This document shows, piece by piece, positions 1 through 4,609 of a stretch of 6,133 bases of DNA. The stretch's first letter is position 1, and the number at the start of each line of letters is the position of its first letter. The notes under the pieces are model-generated. The model was not told the origin of the DNA. It made no database searches and saw only the letters and a program-made list of their open reading frames with translations. This stretch comes from Pseudomonadota bacterium (lineage in GTDB: Bacteria > Pseudomonadota > Alphaproteobacteria > Sphingomonadales > Sphingomonadaceae), in the NCBI GenBank assembly GCA_023386135.1, contig JAEWKG010000281.1:1-6133 (forward strand), read 5' to 3'. A program made the position numbers and the translations under genes.

Positions 1-221
1 TCGCCACCCTGGGCGCGCTGGCCGCGGCGGGGTGGCGGGACCGGCGACTGGTCTTGCTCTTCAGCTGGCTCGCCGGGTTCGGTGCCGCGATCGAAGTGTT
101 CCAGATGATCCCGGCGCTGCACCGCGACGCCGAGCTGCTCGACTGGCTCGCCGACATGGCTGCGGCCGCGGTGGCGCTGGGCGTGGTGCGCGCCCTGCTG
201 GACTACTCGGCCCGGCGATAG
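1..221 (+). CDS. VanZ-like family membrane protein, C-terminal part (5' end outside window)
   Basis: An open frame read from position 3 runs without a stop to TAG at 219-221 and gives about 72 residues, so this is the 3' end of a gene that starts before the window. The visible part has a hydrophobic stretch (LVLLFSWLAGFGAAIEVFQ), then an R-D-x-E-x-x-D polar segment (HRDAELLDWLAD), then a second Ala/Val-rich hydrophobic segment (MAAAAVALGVVRALL). The order G-x-x-I-E-x-x-Q, then Arg, then D-W-x-A-D followed by a helix resembles the C-terminal half of VanZ-like proteins, where the Glu/Gln of one helix and the Asp before the last helix are conserved. VanZ homologues are small integral membrane proteins. 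VanZ itself raises teicoplanin resistance, but most homologues have no known role. The last 19 bases overlap the end of the convergent DUF6265 gene. The family call is by pattern only. Confidence 0.6.
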   Translation, partial: ATLGALAAAGWRDRRLVLLFSWLAGFGAAIEVFQMIPALHRDAELLDWLADMAAAAVALGVVRALLDYSARR

Positions 222-661
222 GTCCAGCGGTTGGCGTTGCTGCCGTCGCTCAGCGACGTTTCGGCCAGCAGCAGTTCGCCTTCCCGCCAATACCGGATGC
301 GCTGCGGGTAATCGTGCGCGGCGTTGACGAAGGTCACGCCCGGTTCCGCTGAGGGCTGCCAAGCGAAGCTGGTCCGCCCTTCCCCGCCCGGCGCGCCCCA
401 GAACGCCATCGATGCGGCTTGCCCGTCACGCGCGGGCGACAAGACGATCTGCATGACCTCGAACGAAGCAAGCTGTGCGCCGCGCCCACTGCGGCCGCTG
501 CCGAGCATCACGCCCCCGCGTGGGGTGGTCCAGCACTCCTCGGTCCAGCGCTCGCCGTCTTCCTGCACCCAGCAGCCCGCCATCCATGCGGGCAGCGCGG
601 GGTCGGGGGTCGGCGATGCCGACATCAGCGCCAGGGGCAGCGAGAATAGCGTCAGGGACAT
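203..661 (-). CDS. DUF6265 family protein, probably exported
   Basis: This encodes 152 residues. The ATG at 661 is the only ATG start: an in-frame stop lies upstream at 701-703, and GGGAGGG (669-675) sits 7 bases before it. The first ~16 residues (MSLTLFSLPLALMSAS) are hydrophobic and end in small residues, like a signal peptide, though without a basic N-region, so export to the periplasm is an inference. The mature part has W-M-A-G-C-W (residues ~26-31), a W-T-E-E-C-W segment, G-G-V-M-L-G-x-G-R-x-x-R-G, F-E-V-M-Q-I, and F-V-N-A-A-H-D-Y-P-Q-R-I near residue 112. This is the motif order of DUF6265, where 'F-x-N-x-x-H-D-F-P-Q-R-I' is the signature. The fold is probably a small lipocalin-like beta-barrel; the function is unknown. 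It is divergent from the DUF1153 gene and overlaps the VanZ-like gene tail to tail by 19 bases. Confidence 0.8.
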   Translation of the reverse strand: MSLTLFSLPLALMSASPTPDPALPAWMAGCWVQEDGERWTEECWTTPRGGVMLGSGRSGRGAQLASFEVMQIVLSPARDGQAASMAFWGAPGGEGRTSFAWQPSAEPGVTFVNAAHDYPQRIRYWREGELLLAETSLSDGSNANRWTYRRAE

Positions 662-723
662 CCGAATGCCCTCCCAATCCGCGCGACACCAGCCTCGAAT
701 CTAAGCAAAAAGCAGTCGAATCG

Positions 724-754
724 CCAGCGCGACAACGGCTCGTCGCGCCGCTGG
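724..754. repeat. Inverted repeat in the divergent intergenic region
   Basis: GCGCGAC (727-733) and GTCGCGC (742-748) are perfect inverted arms around an 8-base loop. CCA (724-726) and TGG (752-754) add three outer pairs across a 3-base bulge. Both flanking genes are transcribed away from this region, so it is not expected to be a terminator. It could be an operator, part of a 5' leader, or chance in GC-rich sequence. Confidence 0.4.
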
Positions 755-856
755 CTCCATTGGGGTGCTTAACCGGGCGTAAGCCATTTCCCGCAAGTCC
801 GAATTAACTCTGCCCGCCCAATCCTGCTTCGCGAGGGGGCGGAGGAGTAAAACTCG

Positions 857-1084
857 ATGGCCTACGCCTATGACAGCACCGTTTCAGAAGCGATCAAGCG
901 CGCGGGGCTGCCCAAGTCACACAAAGTGCATTGGTCGCAGCAGCGCAAAGCCGAAGTCGTCCGCGCGGTGCGCGACAAGCTGATCACGTTCGACGAGGCG
1001 CGCTGGCGCTACCTGCTCAGCCGCAGCGAATTCCGCGAATGGGAAGAGAAGGTCGACCAGCAGGACGCACGCGAGATCGCGTGA
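857..1084 (+). CDS. DUF1153 family (SciP-like) small DNA-binding regulator
   Basis: This encodes 75 residues. The ATG at 857 has a strong GGAGGAG (841-847) 9 bases upstream, which fixes the start. Residues ~29-66 contain R-K-A-E-V-V-x-A-V-R, then a helix with F-D-E-A, then R-Y-L-L-S-x-x-E-F-x-x-W. This is the helix-turn-helix core of DUF1153, the family of Caulobacter SciP. SciP binds near CtrA target promoters and represses CtrA-activated transcription in G1. The protein differs from canonical SciP: it lacks the N-terminal Pro-rich 'LPPP-x-x-T-x-R-W-V' lead-in and the C-terminal basic 'GLPGLRxTRxQxYR' tail. Instead it has an unrelated ~20-residue N-terminus and ends in an acidic segment (QQDAREIA). 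I therefore call it a short SciP paralogue, with target and partner unknown. It stands alone on its strand and converges with rimM across a GC hairpin. Confidence 0.72.
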   Translation: MAYAYDSTVSEAIKRAGLPKSHKVHWSQQRKAEVVRAVRDKLITFDEARWRYLLSRSEFREWEEKVDQQDAREIA

Positions 1085-1093
1085 TCCGTAACC

Positions 1094-1123
1094 AGCTCCC
1101 GCCGCCTGACCGGCGGCGGGGCT
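1094..1123. terminator. GC-rich hairpin between convergent genes (putative bidirectional terminator)
   Basis: CCCGCCGCC (1098-1106) pairs perfectly with GGCGGCGGG (1112-1120) around the loop TGACC. AGC (1094-1096) and GCT (1121-1123) extend the stem past a single bulged T. It lies between the stop of the DUF1153 gene (1084) and the stop of rimM (1134), where both convergent transcripts need to end. No T-run follows on either strand, so it would be a U-tract-less terminator or a 3'-end stabilising structure. The hairpin is seen directly; its role is inferred from position. Confidence 0.55.
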
Positions 1124-1133
1124 GACCACCTGC

Positions 1134-1616
1134 TCAGGCGAGGAACGCGGGGTCGACGACCGCGCGCGCGTGGTCCCACTCGGGCACCGCTTCGGCGGTC
1201 ATCGGCACCATCGCGCGAGTCCGATTGGGCTGCTCGATCTCGAGGATATCGCCCGCGCCGTAATTCTCGATTCCGACGATCGTGCCGAGCGGCTCACCCC
1301 CCGGGCTGACCGCGGCAAGGCCGATCAGGTCCGCGTGGTAGTACTCGCCGTCCTCCAGCGACGGCATGGCCGAGCGGGGGACCGTGAGCACCGTGCCGCG
1401 CAGTTTTTCTGCAGCAGTGCGGTCGGTGACTTCGGCGAAGCGGGCGACCGCCCCGCCCTTGTGATCGCTGCGGACCTTCTTGAGCGTCAGCGCGCCGTCG
1501 TTGAACGCGGCGTAGCGCTTCAGCGCATCGACGCCTTCGCCGAACAGCTTCAGGCGGACTTCGCCCGTCACTCCGTGCGCGCCGGCGACGGCGGCCAGGG
1601 TGACGGGCTTGTCCAT
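1134..1616 (-). CDS. rimM: Ribosome maturation factor RimM
   Basis: This encodes 160 residues. RimM binds the 30S head through S19 and helps 16S rRNA processing and assembly of the 3' domain. The N-terminal RimM domain (residues ~6-82) starts with V-T-L-A-A-V-A-G-A-H-G-V-T-G-E-V-R-L-K, the family signature of a Gly-x-His-Gly-x-x-Gly-E-V-R loop. The C-terminal PRC-barrel (~90-158) has G-E-Y-Y-H-A-D-L-I-G-L, G-x-x-L-G-T-I-V-G-I-E-N-Y-G-A-G-D-I-L-E-I and V-P-M-T, including the Tyr-Tyr/His-Asp-Leu motif expected in S19 contact. The length is close to the family norm. The gene is the last of the ffh-rpsP-rimM cluster and starts 9 bases after the rpsP stop, so translational coupling is likely. The only purine-rich site, GAGGG (1630-1634), lies inside the end of rpsP at a long 13-base spacing and may pair with a CCTC just before the ATG. 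Confidence 0.96.
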   Translation of the reverse strand: MDKPVTLAAVAGAHGVTGEVRLKLFGEGVDALKRYAAFNDGALTLKKVRSDHKGGAVARFAEVTDRTAAEKLRGTVLTVPRSAMPSLEDGEYYHADLIGLAAVSPGGEPLGTIVGIENYGAGDILEIEQPNRTRAMVPMTAEAVPEWDHARAVVDPAFLA

Positions 1617-1634
1617 TGGAGGTGCTTAGCCCTC
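1617..1634 (-). promoter_or_regulatory. Possible occluded ribosome binding site of rimM
   Basis: On the transcribed strand GAGG (1634-1631) is followed after 8 bases by CCTC (1622-1619), and the ATG of rimM begins 2 bases after that. CACCTCC (1624-1618) also equals the anti-Shine-Dalgarno core of 16S rRNA. The only Shine-Dalgarno-like sequence could thus be masked by a 4-bp local hairpin, which would make rimM depend on ribosomes terminating at rpsP. The pairing is short, so this is tentative. Confidence 0.35.
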
Positions 1635-2222
1635 GGCGCTCTCGGCGCTGCCTTCGGCGGGCTCTTCCGAGCTCGCCTTCAGCGTGCTGCCTTCCTCGGG
1701 CTCGACGGCGCCTTCGGCCGGAGCATCGCTGCTCGGAGCGGCCTCATCGGCAGGGGCTTCGGCAGGCGCTTCGGCAGCAGTCTCTTCGGCAGCGGTCTCT
1801 TCAGCGGCCGGAGCTTCCTCGGCGGCAGTCTCTTCGACTTCCGGCTCGGGAGCGGCGGCCGCAGCGGCAGCGGCTTCCTCAGCCTCGGCAGCCTTGGCGG
1901 CGCGCTCTTCGGCGCGTTCCTTGGCGGCTTCACCCGGCTCACCCTTCTTGGGGTTGTTGCGCGCGGCGCGCTCGCGGACGCCGGCGGCGTCGAGGAAGCG
2001 GGCGACACGGTCCGACGGCTGCGCGCCGACCGACAGCCAGTGCTTCGCACGGTCGGCGTCGATCTTCACGCGGTTCTCGTCGTCCTTGGCGAGCAGCGGG
2101 TTATAGGTCCCGATCTGCTCCAGGTACTTGCCGTCGCGCGCCGAGCGGCTGTCCGACACGACGATGCGGTAATACGGACGCTTCTTCGCGCCACCGCGCG
2201 ACAGACGAATTGCAACTGCCAT
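1626..2222 (-). CDS. rpsP: 30S ribosomal protein S16 with long acidic C-terminal extension
   Basis: This encodes 198 residues, against about 80-90 for the usual S16. Residues 1-~82 are a standard S16: [26 protein letters not shown], then [12 protein letters not shown] and the [12 protein letters not shown] helix. S16 binds the 5' and central domains of 16S rRNA and is needed for 30S assembly. Residues ~83-110 are a mixed-charge, probably helical linker ([19 protein letters not shown]). Residues ~111-198 are almost only Ala, Glu, Pro, Ser and Asp, with AAEET-type repeats, and are strongly acidic and presumably disordered. Similar but often shorter tails occur in Sphingomonadales S16 (from memory). 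AAGGTGA (2229-2235) is 6 bases before the ATG. The gene lies 33 bases after ffh and 9 before rimM, and is probably cotranscribed with both. Confidence 0.96.
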   Translation of the reverse strand: MAVAIRLSRGGAKKRPYYRIVVSDSRSARDGKYLEQIGTYNPLLAKDDENRVKIDADRAKHWLSVGAQPSDRVARFLDAAGVRERAARNNPKKGEPGEAAKERAEERAAKAAEAEEAAAAAAAAPEPEVEETAAEEAPAAEETAAEETAAEAPAEAPADEAAPSSDAPAEGAVEPEEGSTLKASSEEPAEGSAESAEG

Positions 2223-2255
2223 TTCACTTCACCTTTCTGAAATACTGTACTGAAA

Positions 2256-3740
2256 TCACTTCTTTTTCATCAAATCCGTGAGGTTGCCCGGCATTCCGCC
2301 GCCAAGGCCCGGAAGCGCGGGCGGAGCCGATCCGCCGCCGCCACCGCCCCCAAAACCGCCGCCCCTTCCGCCGAGCGCGCCGCCCAAGCCCCCCTTGCCG
2401 AACGCCGCCGCGCGGCCGGCGAAACCGCCCATCTTGCGAATCTGCTTCATCGCCCGGGCCATCTCCTGGTGCATCTTCAGGAGCTTGTTGACGTCCTGCA
2501 CTTCCAGCCCCGCGCCCGCCGCGACGCGCTTCTTGCGCTTGGCGTTCATCAGCTCGGGCTTCTCGCGCTCCTTGGGCGTCATCGAACCGATGATCTCATC
2601 CATATGCGTGAGCACTTTGTCGTCGACGCCCGACTGGGCCATCGCCTGCTTGGCCTTCTTCATGCCCGGCAGCATGCCCGCGAGCATGCCGAGGCCGCCC
2701 ATGTTCTGCATCTGCTTCAGCTGCATGCGCAGATCATTGAGATCGAACTGACCCTTGGCCATGCGCTTGGCGAGCGCCTCGGCCTCTTCTTCCTTGATCG
2801 TCGCCGCGGCCTTCTCCACGAGGCTGACGACGTCGCCCATGCCGAGGATGCGGTCGGCGACCCGGCCGGGGTGGAAGGCTTCGAGCGCATCGAGCTTCTC
2901 GCCGGTGCCGGCAAACTTGATCGGCTTGCCGGTGACGTGCCGCATGCTCAATGCGGCGCCGCCGCGGGCATCGCCGTCCATCCGGGTGAGGATCACGCCG
3001 GTGAGCGGCACCTCGCCCGAGAACGACTGCGCGACGTTGACCGCGTCCTGGCCGGTGAGCGAATCGACCACCAGCAGCACTTCGGTCGGCGCCGAGACGG
3101 AAGCGACCGCCTTCATCTCGTCCATCAGCGCCTGATCGACGTGCAGGCGGCCGGCGGTATCGAGCAGCAGCACGTCGATCGCCTGCAGCTTGGCGCTTTC
3201 CAGCGCGCGGCGTGCGATATCGACCGGCTGCTGGCCCTGCACGATCGGCAGTGTCGCGACCTCGACCTGGGTACCGAGCACCGCGAGCTGTTCCTGCGCC
3301 GCGGGCCGCGCGACGTCGAGCGACGCCATCAGAGCCTTCTTGCCATGCTTCTCGCGCAGATACTTGGCGAGCTTGGCGGTGGTGGTGGTCTTGCCCGATC
3401 CCTGCAGGCCGACCATCATCACCACGACCGGCGGCTTGGCGTTGAGGTTGAGGTCCTCGGCAACCGCGCCGTCGCCGCCGCCGAGCATCTCGACGAGCTC
3501 GTCATGGACGATCTTGACGACCTGCTGGCCGGGCGTGACCGAGCGCAGCACGTCCTGGCCGACGGCCTTCTCGGTCACCGCGTCGATGAACCGGCGGGCG
3601 ACCGGCAGCGCCACATCGGCTTCGAGCAGCGCGACGCGCACCTCGCGCATCGCCTCCCGCACCTCCGCCTCGTTCAGCGCGCCGCGACCGCGCAGGCGGT
3701 CGAACACGTTACCGAGGCGGTCGGACAGATTGTCGAACAT
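2256..3740 (-). CDS. ffh: Signal recognition particle protein Ffh (SRP54), GTPase
   Basis: This encodes 494 residues. Ffh binds 4.5S RNA and hydrophobic signal sequences at the ribosome and, with the receptor FtsY, targets membrane proteins for co-translational insertion. The N domain spans ~1-90 (start MFDNLSDRLG, then ALLEADVAL). The G domain has G1 GLQGSGKTT (111-119), DVARPAAQEQL (142-152), DTAGR (194-198), TRMDGDARGG (252-261) and GTGEKLDAL (278-286). The Met-rich M domain (~325-440) has the signal-binding finger loop MGGLGMLAGMLPGM and the RNA-binding helix-turn-helix around KRKKRVAAGAG and VQDVNKLL. All GTPase motifs are intact. The tail (~445-494) is Gly-rich and ends in an amphipathic LTDLMKKK. 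GAGG (3747-3750) is 6 bases before the ATG. This is the first gene of the ffh-rpsP-rimM cluster. No 4.5S RNA gene is visible nearby. Confidence 0.98.
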   Translation of the reverse strand: MFDNLSDRLGNVFDRLRGRGALNEAEVREAMREVRVALLEADVALPVARRFIDAVTEKAVGQDVLRSVTPGQQVVKIVHDELVEMLGGGDGAVAEDLNLNAKPPVVVMMVGLQGSGKTTTTAKLAKYLREKHGKKALMASLDVARPAAQEQLAVLGTQVEVATLPIVQGQQPVDIARRALESAKLQAIDVLLLDTAGRLHVDQALMDEMKAVASVSAPTEVLLVVDSLTGQDAVNVAQSFSGEVPLTGVILTRMDGDARGGAALSMRHVTGKPIKFAGTGEKLDALEAFHPGRVADRILGMGDVVSLVEKAAATIKEEEAEALAKRMAKGQFDLNDLRMQLKQMQNMGGLGMLAGMLPGMKKAKQAMAQSGVDDKVLTHMDEIIGSMTPKEREKPELMNAKRKKRVAAGAGLEVQDVNKLLKMHQEMARAMKQIRKMGGFAGRAAAFGKGGLGGALGGRGGGFGGGGGGGSAPPALPGLGGGMPGNLTDLMKKK

Positions 3741-3993
3741 GCGCTACCTCAAAACCGACGGCGAACCGCCAAATGCGAAAAACGCCGGCGGACGAAACCT
3801 CGTCGGCCAGCGTGCGAGCTCAAAGAGAACCCGACTTGATTTGTCTTCGGCCATTGTGCCGTATTTTGGCTCTGAGCGAAGGCGAAAACGGTGGGAGCGA
3901 GTGACCCGGAGCGCAGCGGACTAAATGTCCGTGAGCACCGGAAGCGCTCGAACCTGCCGTTTGCAGCCCGCTCAGGGGCAAAAGACGGTACAA
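3741..3993. other. Intergenic region between tRNA-Ala and ffh
   Basis: These 253 bases hold no gene I can support. The region should contain the ffh promoter (read on the minus strand), but I find no confident -35/-10 pair. Small inverted repeats are present: CGGAC/GTCCG at 3917-3931 with a TAAAT loop, and GACGA/TCGTC at 3791-3804 with an AACC loop. Either could be incidental. No T-tract-backed hairpin follows the tRNA, so its 3' end may be made by processing of a longer transcript. Part of the region is open on the minus strand through the tRNA, but that frame is spurious. Confidence 0.5.
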
Positions 3994-4069
3994 TGGTGGA
4001 GCCTAGCGGGATCGAACCGCTGACCTCCTGCATGCCATGCAGGCGCTCTCCCAGCTGAGCTAAGGCCCC
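3994..4069 (-). tRNA. tRNA-Ala (anticodon GGC)
   Basis: This is 76 nt including an encoded 3' CCA (complement of 3994-3996). On the minus strand the acceptor stem is GGGGCCT with AGGCTCC and discriminator A. It contains the G3-U70 wobble pair that identifies alanine tRNAs. The D arm carries AGCTCAGCTGGGAGAGC. The anticodon stem CCTGC/GCAGG encloses the loop ATGGCAT, with anticodon GGC at 4036-4034. The variable loop is AGGTC, and the T arm has GCGGTTCGATCCCGC. All arms pair. It decodes GCC (and GCU), heavily used Ala codons in a GC-rich genome. It lies between the TIGR02300 gene and ffh on the same strand. Confidence 0.97.
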
Positions 4070-4108
4070 GTACCACTGCTGTTCTGCCAACCCCTGGGAG
4101 GAGCCGGC

Positions 4109-4135
4109 AGGCCGCGCCCTTTATGGGCGAGGCCT
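4109..4135. terminator. Hairpin downstream of the TIGR02300 gene
   Basis: AGGCC-G-CGCCC (4109-4119) pairs with GGGCG-A-GGCCT (4125-4135) around the loop TTTAT. This gives ten base pairs with one G/A mismatch. The stem begins 18 bases after the TAA of the minus-strand zinc-ribbon gene and lies 40 bases before the tRNA, so it could end that transcript. A second small hairpin, CGCTT/AAGCG (4137-4149), sits just before it. There is no T-run on the minus strand, so the terminator role is inferred from position. Confidence 0.45.
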
Positions 4136-4153
4136 CCGCTTGGCAAGCGTCAA

Positions 4154-4477
4154 TTAGCTGTCGTCGGCATCCTCGTCGCCGCCGGTCGCCACGCCGAGAT
4201 CGTCGTCGCCGCCGAGATCGACGTCGTTGTCCGGCGAATCCTCGTCGTCGTCGACGTCGATATCTTCGAGATCGTCACCGCCCAGATCGCTATCGGGCTC
4301 GGCTTCGGCCTTCTTGGCTTCCTCGAACGGGATCGGCTGCTTGGACTTCAGCACCGGCTCGGGGGTCCACTGCTCGCCGCACTCAATGCAGCTTACCGGA
4401 TCTTCCTTGCCGAGATCGTAGAAGCGCTCACCGCACTTGGGGCACTGACGCTTGGTGCCCCACTCAGGCTTGACCAT
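4154..4477 (-). CDS. TIGR02300 / FYDLN acid domain zinc-ribbon protein
   Basis: This encodes 107 residues of unknown function, from a family I associate with alphaproteobacteria. The start is the ATG at 4477: GAGGAA (4483-4488) lies 5 bases upstream, and the product begins MVKPEWGTKRQCPKCG as family members do. The same frame stays open for 76 more codons upstream, but that part runs through the divergent promoter region and into the aroA coding sequence and is not supported. Residues 11-34 form a zinc ribbon with two Cys pairs (C12/C15 and C30/C33) around G-E-R-F-Y-D-L, the name-giving FYDLN-like motif (Gly replaces the final Asn here). Residues ~59-107 are a very acidic Asp/Glu/Gly tail with D-L-G-G-D-D repeats, presumably disordered. 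It is divergent from aroA by 132 bases and upstream of tRNA-Ala, an arrangement I recall from other alphaproteobacteria. Confidence 0.9.
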   Translation of the reverse strand: MVKPEWGTKRQCPKCGERFYDLGKEDPVSCIECGEQWTPEPVLKSKQPIPFEEAKKAEAEPDSDLGGDDLEDIDVDDDEDSPDNDVDLGGDDDLGVATGGDEDADDS

Positions 4478-4482
4478 TGCTA

Positions 4483-4488
4483 TTCCTC
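4483..4488 (-). promoter_or_regulatory. Ribosome binding site deciding the TIGR02300 start
   Basis: GAGGAA on the minus strand lies 5 bases before ATG 4477. It supports the 107-residue product over the longer open frame that begins inside aroA. Confidence 0.75.
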
Positions 4489-4609
4489 GATGGGCCCGCC
4501 GGATTAGGGCAGGCGAAAATATGGGAGACTTGATGGGTAACCGGCGCACCGGAATCAAGAGCGGGCGCGCCTTGCCACAGGGCATAGGCGCTGTCAAAAG
4601 CCGCGCGCT

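Noticed and set aside
1700..1900. Tandem repeats resembling a CRISPR or minisatellite
   Set aside because: The repetition is codon-level Ala/Glu bias within the rpsP tail; there are no uniform repeats with unique spacers.
1170..2240. Plus-strand open frame of 356 codons opposite rimM and rpsP
   Set aside because: It spans two certain genes in antisense. Its Gly/Ser/Phe repeats come from the Ala/Glu-rich rpsP tail.
2237..2256. Direct repeat CTGAAAT (2237-2243 and 2250-2256) between ffh and rpsP
   Set aside because: Two 7-base copies 6 bases apart can be chance, and the second copy overlaps the ffh stop.
2469..3839. Plus-strand open frame of 456 codons opposite ffh
   Set aside because: It is His/Leu/Arg-rich antisense shadow of ffh with no recognisable domain.
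3741..3993. A 4.5S (SRP) RNA gene next to ffh
   Set aside because: I looked for the conserved GGAA-tetraloop hairpin with its asymmetric loop on both strands and did not find it.
3749..4090. Minus-strand open frame of 113 codons through the tRNA, with a segment reading LAQLGERLHGMQEVSGSIPL
   Set aside because: That segment is the translation of tRNA-Ala itself and is a well-known false protein. The rest has no family-like pattern.
4118..4146. Promoter for tRNA-Ala: TTGCCA (4146-4141), 17 bases, TAAAGG (4123-4118)
   Set aside because: The -10 is poor and both boxes lie within hairpins likely to belong to the end of the upstream gene.
4592..4597. Perfect minus-strand TTGACA as -35 of the TIGR02300 gene
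   Set aside because: No acceptable -10 lies 16-18 bases downstream; the hexamer alone is not enough.
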